A program made the translations under genes and the position numbers. Shown piece after piece: positions 17,965 through 26,763 of a DNA stretch of 40,778 nucleotides (its first letter is position 1; the number at the start of each line of letters is the position of its first letter). This DNA is from Victivallaceae bacterium (GTDB taxonomy: Bacteria > Verrucomicrobiota > Lentisphaeria > Victivallales > Victivallaceae). A model generated the notes under the pieces. The model made no database searches. It saw only the letters and a program-made list of their open reading frames with translations, and was not told the DNA's origin. The stretch spans positions 1 to 40,778 of the forward strand of contig JAEDIJ010000016.1 of NCBI GenBank assembly GCA_016292515.1, given 5' to 3'.

Positions 17965-18787
17965 TTTTCACCACCTTGACGATCTCGAAATCGCGCGTTT
18001 CATCGAGCAACACATAAGTCGTTTCATCGACCGGCAAACGGAAATAACGCCGCGGATTGTCGCAGGCGATTTTAAGCGCGAGAGCCGTATCCATACCGAG
18101 TTCGACCGCAAGCTTCACACAGCGCAGAATGTCGCCGCCATCCAGCAGATCGGCGGCGGAAATGTCGTCGGCGCAAAAGCAGAAAAAATCGGCGTTTTCC
18201 GGCGTGACGGCACCGACGATTGCCGCAAGATTTTTCGCCGCCGAACCTTCGCGCAAAAAGACCGTCTGACCGCAGGAAACTTTTTCCAACGCCTCCTCGC
18301 GCGTCATACTTTCGTGATCGGAGGTAATGCCCGTTGCGGCGTAACGGCGCAACGCTTCGCCGCATCCGCCCGGGAAATGCCCTTCGATGATCTTGCGGCG
18401 GCTTTTCGCCGCGTCGATTTTGGCGAGGACTTCCGCATCGCCGTAGAGGACGCCGGGGACATTCATCACTTCGCCGAGACCGATCAACTCCGGATAACGG
18501 TCAAAAAGTTCCGCCGTATCCTTTGCCGTCAACACCGCCCCCGAAGTCTCGAATCCGGTCGCGGGGACACAACTGGGCAACTCGAAATAAAGATCGCAAG
18601 GCGACTTTTTGGCGTTTCCGAGCATAAAGCGCAACCCGTCTTCGCCGGAAACGTTGACGATCTCGTGCGGGTCGCAGATCGCCGCCGTCGTTCCGTGGCG
18701 GAGCAATACTTTGCCGAATTCTTCCGGCACGAGGTGCGAAGACTCGATATGGACGTGCGCGTCGACGAAACCGGGGATTTTGATCAT
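17945..18787 (-). CDS. Adenine deaminase, amidohydrolase part, N-terminally short
   Basis: Adenine deaminase converts adenine to hypoxanthine. This frame (280 aa) holds most of the metal-dependent barrel: HVHIESS (H11, H13), DPHE (about 39-42), GLGEVMN (E106), EGHFPG (H137) and SDHES (H158). It begins at IPGFVDAHVH, where family members normally already have about 45 residues of beta-sandwich, and there is no room for these because the upstream gene stops only 13 bp before. It ends early at KNGLKFR; the rest continues in another frame (17353-17964). No Shine-Dalgarno site is visible, so translation may be coupled to the nucleosidase gene. It may be a decaying gene or an unusual split enzyme. 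Confidence 0.8.
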   Translation of the reverse strand: MIKIPGFVDAHVHIESSHLVPEEFGKVLLRHGTTAAICDPHEIVNVSGEDGLRFMLGNAKKSPCDLYFELPSCVPATGFETSGAVLTAKDTAELFDRYPELIGLGEVMNVPGVLYGDAEVLAKIDAAKSRRKIIEGHFPGGCGEALRRYAATGITSDHESMTREEALEKVSCGQTVFLREGSAAKNLAAIVGAVTPENADFFCFCADDISAADLLDGGDILRCVKLAVELGMDTALALKIACDNPRRYFRLPVDETTYVLLDETRDFEIVKVVKNGLKFR

Positions 18788-18800
18788 CTGAAAAAAAGTT

Positions 18801-19469
18801 CTACTTTACCGCGGCGAAATAGTCCGGGATCGCCGCCGCCAGTTTTTCAAGCGCGACACCGAGATTTTTCAGATACTGCTCTGTCGTCGAAGAACTTCCG
18901 GCGACGTCGGAGACTCCTTTGAGCATATAGCAGGGAGTTTGCGCGCGCAATGCCGCGTGGGCGATCGCGCCGCCCTCCATATCGCGCAATCCCGCCCCGA
19001 GCGTCGCCGTGAGCAACTTGAAATCATCCGCGTCGTCGTTGAAACGGTCGCCCGTACCGAGAATGACGGCGGGGAATTTCCCCGTCACGGCAAGCGGCAA
19101 CTCCGGCGTCTGATATTCATTGAGCGTCCCCATCGGGGTGTGATTGAGTTGAGTCAGGTCGAAATCGTACTGCACCGCCGCTTTGACTTCATAGAGGTCG
19201 GCGACTTGCATCGATTTTTGCAACCCTCCGGCGACGCCGGCGTTGAGCAAAATTTTGGCATCAAAAAAAGTGAGCGCGAGTTGCGTCGCCGCCGCCGCGT
19301 TGCTTTTGCCGACGCCGGAAACGACGACGGCGCACTTTTCATCATTCAGTTTGCCCGTCACGACCCGGCGGCCCCAGAGCGTCGTTTCGGCAATATCGGC
19401 AAGATGGCGCGTCACCGTTTCGGCTTCGCAATCCATCGCGACCACAAATACTTTATCGATCTTTTCCAT
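18801..19469 (-). CDS. 5'-methylthioadenosine/SAH nucleosidase-family protein
   Basis: The protein (222 aa) is a nucleoside phosphorylase/hydrolase of the MTAN family, which splits methylthioadenosine, S-adenosylhomocysteine or 6-amino-6-deoxyfutalosine and releases adenine. E15 in AMDCE matches the catalytic acid region; VSGVGKSNAAAA and NAGVAGGL form the phosphate/ribose side; DMEGGAIAHAA and SDVAG give the ribose-binding glutamate and the catalytic aspartate. A futalosine hydrolase role cannot be excluded. AGGAG precedes the ATG, and the promoter is at 19493-19521. The next gene downstream is adenine deaminase, which would consume the adenine, supporting the MTAN assignment. Confidence 0.85.
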   Translation of the reverse strand: MEKIDKVFVVAMDCEAETVTRHLADIAETTLWGRRVVTGKLNDEKCAVVVSGVGKSNAAAATQLALTFFDAKILLNAGVAGGLQKSMQVADLYEVKAAVQYDFDLTQLNHTPMGTLNEYQTPELPLAVTGKFPAVILGTGDRFNDDADDFKLLTATLGAGLRDMEGGAIAHAALRAQTPCYMLKGVSDVAGSSSTTEQYLKNLGVALEKLAAAIPDYFAAVK

Positions 19470-19492
19470 ATCAAAACTCCTGTCGACGGCAT

Positions 19493-19521
19493 ACTATACT
19501 CAATATCGGGTGTTTTTTCAA
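19493..19521 (-). promoter_or_regulatory. Promoter of the nucleosidase-adenine deaminase unit
   Basis: On the minus strand, TTGAAA (19521-19516) and TATAGT (19498-19493) are separated by 17 bp, with the start codon about 24 bp further on. Confidence 0.7.
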
Positions 19522-19531
19522 GCAGGAAGTT

Positions 19532-19560
19532 TTGACTTTCCCTCATTTCTTATATATAGT
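19532..19560 (+). promoter_or_regulatory. Promoter of the esterase gene
   Basis: TTGACT (19532-19537) and TATAGT (19555-19560) are separated by 17 bp. It is divergent from the nucleosidase promoter, with the two -35 elements 10 bp apart. Confidence 0.7.
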
Positions 19561-19593
19561 ATAAGGACGACAAAATAAAGGAGTCCTCAATTT

Positions 19594-20403
19594 ATGATGA
19601 AATACACCCGTTATCAGGAAATTTTCCTCTGGGAAAAAACAGTGCCCTTATCCACCGCCGCGGAAGCGGAATTATCCGGGCATTTTATGCCGGGGAATGA
19701 CGGCATCGACCGATTGACCGACGTCAATCGTCCCTCGATCACCTTTTACCCCGTCAGCGGCAAAGGTCCGCATCCGGCGGTGCTGGTCGCGCCGGGCGGC
19801 GGCTATCAATTCCTCGCGTGGAATCACGAGGGATGCGACATCGCGGGTTTTTTCAACGCGATCGGCTTTTCCGCATTCATCCTCAAATACCGCGTCCCCG
19901 ACCGCCGCAAAATGGCGCACGCCGACGCGGTGCGCGCGCTCCGGCTGATCCGTGCCAAAGCGGCAGAGTTCAATGTCGATCCAGCCCGGATCGGAATGCT
20001 CGGCTTTTCGGCGGGAGCACACCTGACGGCGACGGCGGCGGCTTCCATTGATCCCCAGCCATACCCTGCCGAAGATGAGATCGATCAAGTTTGCGGCAAG
20101 CCCGATTTCACGGCGTTGATCTACCCCGCCTACCTCGCCGAAAATTCGCTTGAATTGAAAGATGAATTCAAGATCGACTCTTCGACGCCGCCCACTTTTT
20201 TGCTTCAAGCGGAAAACGACCCCATTCAAGTTGAAAACGCGCTCGCGTACTTTTACGCGATGAAGCAAGCCGGTCGTCCGGCGGAGTTGCATTGTTACGC
20301 CGACGGCGGCCACGGTTACGGCTTGCTCCGCACCGGCAACGCCGTTTCCGACTGGGGGCATCTCGCCGCGCGCTGGTTCCGGGAAATGGCGCATCTGCAA
20401 TAA
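19594..20403 (+). CDS. Alpha/beta-hydrolase, esterase type
   Basis: The protein (269 aa) has the alpha/beta-hydrolase fold of the acetyl-xylan-esterase/BD-FAE-like group. VAPGGGYQ is the oxyanion-hole region, GFSAGAH carries the nucleophile serine, ENDPIQ the acid aspartate, and GGHGYG the histidine. There is no signal peptide, so it probably acts in the cytoplasm, for example on acetylated or feruloylated sugars taken up by the cell; the substrate cannot be read from sequence. AAGGAG lies 10 bases before the ATG. hrpA follows 19 bp downstream without a clear promoter, so both may share one transcript. Confidence 0.85.
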   Translation: MMKYTRYQEIFLWEKTVPLSTAAEAELSGHFMPGNDGIDRLTDVNRPSITFYPVSGKGPHPAVLVAPGGGYQFLAWNHEGCDIAGFFNAIGFSAFILKYRVPDRRKMAHADAVRALRLIRAKAAEFNVDPARIGMLGFSAGAHLTATAAASIDPQPYPAEDEIDQVCGKPDFTALIYPAYLAENSLELKDEFKIDSSTPPTFLLQAENDPIQVENALAYFYAMKQAGRPAELHCYADGGHGYGLLRTGNAVSDWGHLAARWFREMAHLQ

Positions 20404-20422
20404 GTTTCCCCGTCTTTTACCG

Positions 20423-23400
20423 ATGACCGACGAATTACGGCAGAAATTCGATGACGCGTGGCGTACTTTGCGCCGCCGCGACCAGTTGCGCCTCGCCGCC
20501 GGACGCGAAAAACTTTTGCGTTGGGAAAAAGAGGGCAGCGGCGCGGATCACGCCGCCGAAGTTAATGCGTTTCTGACGCGATTTGCTTCCGCCGCAGAGG
20601 CGAGCATCGCCGACAAAGCCGACGCGCTTCAATTTGAATTTCCCGAAGAACTGCCGATCTCGCCGCTGATCCCCGAAATCGTCGAATCGCTCAAAAAAAA
20701 TCCCGTTACCATCGTCTGCGGTTCGACGGGCAGCGGCAAGACCACCCAGCTCCCCAAAGCCGCGCTCGCGGCGGGACTGGGGCGCAGCGGAATGATCGGC
20801 TGTACGCAACCGCGCCGCATCGCCGCGACCGCCCTCACCTGCCGTATCGCCGAGGAACTTCACGTCGAGTGCGGCAAAGAAGTCGGCGTCAAGATCCGTT
20901 TCGACAACCGCACGGAAAAAAGCACGGTCATCAAATTCATGACCGACGGGATCCTGCTCGCCGAGAGCCGTTCCGACCGCGAGTTCGACGATTACAGTTG
21001 CATCATCCTCGACGAAGCGCACGAGCGGAGCCTCAACATCGATTTTCTCCTCGGCTGTTTCAAGACTATTTTAGCGCATCGCCGCGATCTGCGCATCGTC
21101 ATCTCGTCAGCGACGCTCGAATCAAAGCGCATTTCGGAATTTTTCGATCACGCTCCCGTCTTTGAGATCCCCGGCGGCTTGCACCCGATCGAGGATTGCT
21201 ATTTCCCCGAACTCGCCGAGATCGAGTTGCCGCAGGCAGTCGCGCGCGCCGTCGATTTCGCAAGTGATATCGACCCGCGCGGCGACGCCCTCGTTTTCCT
21301 GCCCGGCGAACGCGAGATACGCGACACGATGGAAGTTTTGAAAAAGGAAAATCTGCGTCAGACGGAAATTCTGCCGCTTTACGGCAGATTGACTTCGGGG
21401 GAGCAGCAGAAAATTTTTCACCGCGGGAACATGCGGCGTATCGTCCTCGCGACCAACGTCGCCGAAACCTCGCTGACGATCCCCGGCATCCGCTTCGTCA
21501 TCGATTCCGGGCTGGTGCGCCTCAGCCGTTACAACCCGCGGTTGCGCTTGCAGGAACTGCGCGTTGAATTCGCTTCGCAGGCGGCGATCCGCCAGCGGCG
21601 CGGACGGTGCGGCCGCGTTTCCGACGGCGTCTGTCTCCACCTCTACGGCGAAGAAGCGCTGAAAGAGGCTCCCGAATACACCGCGCCGGAAATCCAGCGC
21701 GCCAGTCTCGCGGGCGTCATTCTGCAAATGGCGGAATTGCGTCTGCCCGACATCGAAAACTTCCCCTTTCTCGACCCGCCGGGCGCGGCGTTGATCAAAG
21801 AGGGGCGCACGACGCTGACGGATCTGCGCGCGATGACGGCCGATCACAAAATCACGCCGCTCGGTCACGAGTTGGCGAAACTACCCGTCGATCCCCACTT
21901 GGGAAAACTTCTCATCGACGCCCGCAAGGTCGGCGAAATTCCGGTGATGGCGATCATCGCCGCAGGATTAAGTTTGCCCGACCCGGCGGAACGCCCCTTT
22001 GAGGAAGCGAAAAAAGCGGACGACTGTCACCGCAAATTCAACCACGAAAAGTCCGATTTCCTCGGTATGGTCAAACTCTGGCGCGCCTTTCACGACGGCG
22101 AAAACCGTCCGGCGGGGGAAACGCTCCGCAATTTCTGCAAAAAAAATTTCTACAATTTCCGCCGTCTGCGCGAATGGCGCGCGCTCGTCGGCGATCTGCT
22201 TGAAATTTTTTCTCCCGGCAAGGAAAAAATCACCGAGTCCGAAACGCGCGACACCGACTTGAAGTACGACCTCATCCACAAACTTCTCCTCGGCGCGATG
22301 CCGCGGCGGCTCGCCGCTTACGATCCCGAGCAGAAAAATTATTTCGATATGAACGGCAAACGCTTCACGATTTTTCCGGGGTCGGGACTGGCGCGCGGCA
22401 AAACGCCGCCGCCGTGGCTTCTCGTCCTCACGCTGATGGAGACCAGCCGCGTCTGGGCGCGGTGCGTCGCCGAGGCGAAACCGGAATATCTGGTCGAAGT
22501 CGCGCCGCAACTTTGCCGTATGCAGTACGATCAAGTCCGCTTCGAGGCGGAGCGCGGTTACGTGACGGCACGCGAACGCATCACGGCGGGCGCATTGCCG
22601 ATCCACCCCGGCCGCCGCCGCCATTACGGCTCCGTCGATCCCGAAAAGGCGCGAGAAATTTTTGTCGCCGACGGCATCGCGCAGGGGCTCGCCCAGTCAA
22701 AAACCTGCCTTTGGATCGACCGTTTCAACGAAATGCGCAAAAAAATCGAAAATCTGGAAATCCGCATGCGCTGCCCAGGGCATCTGCTCGACGAAGAGGC
22801 GATCGCCGCTTTTTTCCGGGAAAATCTGCCCCCCGACATCGTCAGCGTCGACGCGGCGGAAAAGCGTTTCCTTAAAGACCGCCGCGACTACGCGCCGCCC
22901 GAAAATATCCTGATCGCGGGGGATGAGGATATTTCCGCTGATTTGCGGCGTTTCCCCTCGCACTGGACGGCGGGCGGCATCAAAATGGCACTTCACTATG
23001 AATTTGCCCCCGGCGAGGCAAACGACGGCGTTACCGCACTTGTCAGAGAGCGCGATTTGGAGCAGTTGCCCGCCGATTTCGGCGAGTGGAACGTCCCCGG
23101 CTACCTCGCGTGGAAAGTTGAATTCCTGCTCAAAAAACTTCCGCGCGAGGAAAGGCGCAAGATCTCCCCCGTTTCGAGTTGTGCCGCCGCCTTTGCCGAC
23201 GGTGTCCTCGACGGTTCCATTTTCACCGACCGCGATCTCGCCGGCGCGCTCGCGGAATATCTCGCCGAATACTGCGGCGTCGACGTTTCCGCATCGCTCT
23301 TTGACGGAGTCGAATTGCCGGATTTCACGCAAATCAAAATCGCCGTCACCGATTCCCGTGAGCGGGTGTTGAAAATCATCACCGAAGTTCCCTCTGCGGC

Positions 23401-24292
23401 GCGCGGCGCGGCGCATTTCGCGATCCGCCGCAAAAACGACGTCGATGCGGGTCCGTGGGAATTTCTGCCGACCGACCTTGAAATTCCCGAAACGGTCACG
23501 CTCCGCCCCTCCGGCAAAACCGTCTATCCCGCGCTCGTCGTCGACGAGGACGGGTATTTTTCCCGGGCGGACTTCCTCGACGGGAGCGAGGCGAAGTACC
23601 GTTACCGGCTCGCGATCCTCGCGCTCTACCGCAAAAAGTTTTCCCAGCAGGTCACTTATCTGGAACGCAAAGTCACCTTTGCCAACGAGATCGTGATGAC
23701 GCTTTTTCTGGATTATGAGGATTGGCGGCACGACCTCGCCGATCTCGCCATCCTCGCCGCGCTGGAAGCCCCGCCGGAAACGCTGCGCGACGCTTCGGCG
23801 ATTGAAAACGCGTTGACCTCGGCTTCCCAAAAATTCGGTCGGGCTTTCGACGCCGTCACGGACAAGGTGAAAAAATTCTATCTTCTCTTTGAGGCGGCGA
23901 AAAATCTCGCGAAGCGGGTGAAAAAAGACACTTGGAGCCGCGACGACGTCGATTACGAATTGATTTTTCTCGCCCGCGACGGTTTTCTGCGCGCGCCTGA
24001 AATTTTTTACGGCTCGGAACGATTTCTGAAAGCCCTCCGGCAGCGGCTCGACCGCGCCGTCAGCGCGCCGCTTGACCGCGACGAGCAAAAAGGCGAAGAA
24101 ATCGCCCCTTACATCGAGCGTTTCCAGCTCGCCGCGGCGGAATACACGCTTGAAGACCACGGCGATCTCGCCGATTTCTATTTACTTCTCGCCGAAGCCC
24201 GCATCGCCTGTTTCGCGCCCGAGATCGGCGTCAAAATCAAGTCGGCAGTCGCCCGACTTCCGGAAGCGTGGCAGGAGTTGAGATTGACCTGA
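20423..24292 (+). CDS. hrpA: ATP-dependent RNA helicase HrpA
   Basis: This DEAH-box RNA helicase (1289 aa) is about as long as the E. coli HrpA, which rescues stalled ribosomes. Motif I is GSTGSGKT (100-107), motif II is DEAH at about residue 196, SAT follows at about 230, and the second lobe ends with RRGRCGR. Then come the winged-helix/HA2 and OB-fold regions and a long C-terminal DUF3418-like domain that distinguishes HrpA from shorter DEAH helicases. The ATG has no strong ribosome-binding site. The 3' end is followed by an imperfect inverted repeat at about 24293-24313, too weak to call as a terminator. Confidence 0.95.
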   Translation: MTDELRQKFDDAWRTLRRRDQLRLAAGREKLLRWEKEGSGADHAAEVNAFLTRFASAAEASIADKADALQFEFPEELPISPLIPEIVESLKKNPVTIVCGSTGSGKTTQLPKAALAAGLGRSGMIGCTQPRRIAATALTCRIAEELHVECGKEVGVKIRFDNRTEKSTVIKFMTDGILLAESRSDREFDDYSCIILDEAHERSLNIDFLLGCFKTILAHRRDLRIVISSATLESKRISEFFDHAPVFEIPGGLHPIEDCYFPELAEIELPQAVARAVDFASDIDPRGDALVFLPGEREIRDTMEVLKKENLRQTEILPLYGRLTSGEQQKIFHRGNMRRIVLATNVAETSLTIPGIRFVIDSGLVRLSRYNPRLRLQELRVEFASQAAIRQRRGRCGRVSDGVCLHLYGEEALKEAPEYTAPEIQRASLAGVILQMAELRLPDIENFPFLDPPGAALIKEGRTTLTDLRAMTADHKITPLGHELAKLPVDPHLGKLLIDARKVGEIPVMAIIAAGLSLPDPAERPFEEAKKADDCHRKFNHEKSDFLGMVKLWRAFHDGENRPAGETLRNFCKKNFYNFRRLREWRALVGDLLEIFSPGKEKITESETRDTDLKYDLIHKLLLGAMPRRLAAYDPEQKNYFDMNGKRFTIFPGSGLARGKTPPPWLLVLTLMETSRVWARCVAEAKPEYLVEVAPQLCRMQYDQVRFEAERGYVTARERITAGALPIHPGRRRHYGSVDPEKAREIFVADGIAQGLAQSKTCLWIDRFNEMRKKIENLEIRMRCPGHLLDEEAIAAFFRENLPPDIVSVDAAEKRFLKDRRDYAPPENILIAGDEDISADLRRFPSHWTAGGIKMALHYEFAPGEANDGVTALVRERDLEQLPADFGEWNVPGYLAWKVEFLLKKLPREERRKISPVSSCAAAFADGVLDGSIFTDRDLAGALAEYLAEYCGVDVSASLFDGVELPDFTQIKIAVTDSRERVLKIITEVPSAARGAAHFAIRRKNDVDAGPWEFLPTDLEIPETVTLRPSGKTVYPALVVDEDGYFSRADFLDGSEAKYRYRLAILALYRKKFSQQVTYLERKVTFANEIVMTLFLDYEDWRHDLADLAILAALEAPPETLRDASAIENALTSASQKFGRAFDAVTDKVKKFYLLFEAAKNLAKRVKKDTWSRDDVDYELIFLARDGFLRAPEIFYGSERFLKALRQRLDRAVSAPLDRDEQKGEEIAPYIERFQLAAAEYTLEDHGDLADFYLLLAEARIACFAPEIGVKIKSAVARLPEAWQELRLT

Positions 24293-24325
24293 CGGAAAAA
24301 TTTTCCCGTTTTTCGCGCTGAAAAT

Positions 24326-24354
24326 TTGCATTTTTTCCAAAATGGTAGTATATT
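24326..24354 (+). promoter_or_regulatory. Promoter of the SSS symporter
   Basis: TTGCAT (24326-24331) and TATATT (24349-24354) are separated by 17 bp, giving a leader of about 40 nt. Confidence 0.7.
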
Positions 24355-24400
24355 GCGAGCATCAGCAGAAACGAACTCAAAACAACAACAGGAGTATGTT

Positions 24401-26704
24401 ATGTCTTGGATCGATTGGCTCATCACGTTGATTCCCACCGCATTTGTGATGTATTTGGGCTTTCACAGCCGCAAATACATCGTCGGCGTTTCCGACTACC
24501 TCGTCGCAGGGCGGCTCGGCAGACGCTACATGCTGACCACCGCCGACACGGTGGCGGCGTTGGGACTTGTGACCGTCGTCATGTACGTCGAAGTCTATTA
24601 CAAAAGCGGATTTTCACTGGCGTTCTTTCAGACGCTGCTGTTGCCGGTCACGGTCATTCTGGGCTTGATCGGCTTCATGACCTACCGTTTCCGAGAGACC
24701 CGCGCGATGAGCATCGGGCAATTCATCGAAATGCGCTACAACCGAAGTCTGCGCGTCTTTGCGAGCATTTTGCGCGTCATCGCCGATATTCTCGCCAACG
24801 TCATCATGCCCGCGATCGCCGCGCGCTTTTTCATCGCTTATTTGAATCTGCCGATCAAAACCTGCATTTTCGGCTGGCAGGTCGACACTTTCCTCATCGT
24901 CGTACTGGTCACGCTGGCACTGGCGATCAGTCTGATCCTCGCGGGCGGGACGCTTTCCATCACCGTCACCAACACGGTGCAGTGCGTGATCATTATGCCG
25001 TTATTGTTGACTTTCATCATCTTCATCCTCTGCAAATTCAATTGGAGCAACGAAGTCGCCCCGGTGCTGATGGACCGGGTCGAGGGCGAAAGTTTCCTCA
25101 ATCCCTTTGACGTTTCCAAACTGCGCGATTTCAACCTTTTCACGCTGTTGCTCTTTCCGATCATCCAGCAGTTCCTGCACCGCGTCAGCGGTATGACCGG
25201 CTCCGCAAACAGCGCAATCAGCGCGCACGAGGGTAAGATGGGCTCCATCCTCGCGGCGTGGAGCAACGCTTTCACCGTCATTTTCTACGTCGTCATCGCG
25301 CTCGGCGTCATCGTCATTATGAACCACAAAAATTTCGCCGACGATGCCAAGGAGATCCGCACCAACATCACCTACAAGATCACCGAAGAACTCGCCTCTC
25401 CGCAGGAGCGCGCGATGATCGATGAAAAAGTCAAAAACCTGCCTCCCAACATCCACGAGATCGGCAAAGATGCGCCGCTTTCCAACCAAAACACCCTGGA
25501 CGACAAAGTTTTCGCGGAAGCGGAGAGCGTTTTCGGCAAGGATGCGGTCGGCAGCAGCAAGACGAAGCAGTTCCAGACGCTTTTCCGTCAGATGATGCTG
25601 CCCTTCGCGATGCGTAAAATGCTCCCCGTCGGATTGATTGGACTTTTCTGTTTGATGATCGTCCTTTTCATCATCTCGACCGACGATCAGCGCATTTACG
25701 GCTCCGTCACCACCTTTGTACAGGACTGTATCGTACCGTTTGTCAGCGTGGAAAAACTCACCCCCGAACGGCACATCAAACTCATCAAGATTTTCGCCGT
25801 CGTGGTCGGATTGATCTACCTCGTCGCCTCCTATTATATGTCGCAGCTGGACTACATCAAAATGTTCGTTGACGGCGTTTTCGGCATCTGGCTTTCCGGT
25901 TGCGGTCCGATGTTCCTTTTCGGCTTTTACAGCCGTTTCGGTACGGCGGCGGGCGCGTGGGTGTCGCTGGCGACCGGCTCGTTGTTGAGTTTCCTCGGCG
26001 TCCTGACCAACTTCTGCTGGGCGGGTACGCTCTATCCCTACCTCGTCCAGAAGGGCTGGGCGGATCCCATTGCCAGATTCTTCCTTGACGCGCGGCATTT
26101 CTGCAACGGTTATCTTTTCAAGGAAATGAGCAACACGCAATGCCCCGTCAACACGATCGAGTGGAACTTCTTCGCGACGATCCTCTCCCTCTTGCTTTAC
26201 ATCGTCGTTTCCTGGCTCACCTACCGCAAACCCTATAACTTGGAGCGTATGCTTCACCGCGGCAAATACGCCGTCGCCGGCGAAGAAAAACCCGCGCCGA
26301 TGGTTTGGAGCTGGAAAACCGTCTGGGGCAAACTCATCGGCATCACCGAGGAATACAAGACCGGCGACAAAGTCATCGCCTGGGGTGTTTTCATCTACAC
26401 TTACATTTATAAGTTTTTCATCTGCTTCGTGATCGTCACGCTCATCCATCTGGTTCATCCGTTGAGCATCAAGGCGTGGAGCGTTTACTTCCTGATCACG
26501 ACGCTGATCATCCCCGGGATCATGGCGATCATCACGGCGTTCTGGTTCGGCTACGGCGGTACGACCGACCTCATCAAATTCTTCCGCGACCTCAAGGGGC
26601 GCGTCGCCAACCCGCTTGACAACGGGATGGTCGTAGGCGGCGTTTCGCTCGCCGAAAAGACGCATATGGAAGAACTCGACAAGGACGCCAAAGCGAAGAA
26701 GTAA
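24401..26704 (+). CDS. Sodium:solute symporter family protein, large form
   Basis: The protein (767 aa from the ATG at 24401) is a polytopic inner-membrane transporter of the sodium:solute symporter (SSS) family, with about 13 or more hydrophobic segments. Early conserved-looking features are VSDYLVAGR (about 33-41) and TADTVAALG. A hydrophilic stretch of roughly 90 residues (about 310-400, starting NHKNFADDAKE) interrupts the membrane core, and a long C-terminal extension with two or three more membrane segments makes it bigger than typical 500-aa SSS proteins. The substrate is unknown. AGGAG stands 6 bases before the start. A strong terminator follows at 26723-26754. Confidence 0.88.
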   Translation: MSWIDWLITLIPTAFVMYLGFHSRKYIVGVSDYLVAGRLGRRYMLTTADTVAALGLVTVVMYVEVYYKSGFSLAFFQTLLLPVTVILGLIGFMTYRFRETRAMSIGQFIEMRYNRSLRVFASILRVIADILANVIMPAIAARFFIAYLNLPIKTCIFGWQVDTFLIVVLVTLALAISLILAGGTLSITVTNTVQCVIIMPLLLTFIIFILCKFNWSNEVAPVLMDRVEGESFLNPFDVSKLRDFNLFTLLLFPIIQQFLHRVSGMTGSANSAISAHEGKMGSILAAWSNAFTVIFYVVIALGVIVIMNHKNFADDAKEIRTNITYKITEELASPQERAMIDEKVKNLPPNIHEIGKDAPLSNQNTLDDKVFAEAESVFGKDAVGSSKTKQFQTLFRQMMLPFAMRKMLPVGLIGLFCLMIVLFIISTDDQRIYGSVTTFVQDCIVPFVSVEKLTPERHIKLIKIFAVVVGLIYLVASYYMSQLDYIKMFVDGVFGIWLSGCGPMFLFGFYSRFGTAAGAWVSLATGSLLSFLGVLTNFCWAGTLYPYLVQKGWADPIARFFLDARHFCNGYLFKEMSNTQCPVNTIEWNFFATILSLLLYIVVSWLTYRKPYNLERMLHRGKYAVAGEEKPAPMVWSWKTVWGKLIGITEEYKTGDKVIAWGVFIYTYIYKFFICFVIVTLIHLVHPLSIKAWSVYFLITTLIIPGIMAIITAFWFGYGGTTDLIKFFRDLKGRVANPLDNGMVVGGVSLAEKTHMEELDKDAKAKK

Positions 26705-26722
26705 TCTCTTGTAAAATCATCA

Positions 26723-26754
26723 CGACCCTCCCTGCTCGGAGGGTCGCTTTTTTT
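26723..26754 (+). terminator. Intrinsic terminator of the SSS symporter
   Basis: CGACCCTCC (26723-26731) pairs perfectly with GGAGGGTCG (26738-26746) around a 6-nt loop and is followed by a run of seven T. The start codon of the next gene lies only 9 bp after the T-run. Confidence 0.92.
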
Positions 26755-26763
26755 CAGCACGAA

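Noticed and set aside
24293..24313. Terminator after hrpA
   Set aside because: The inverted repeat is imperfect, AT-rich and has almost no loop.
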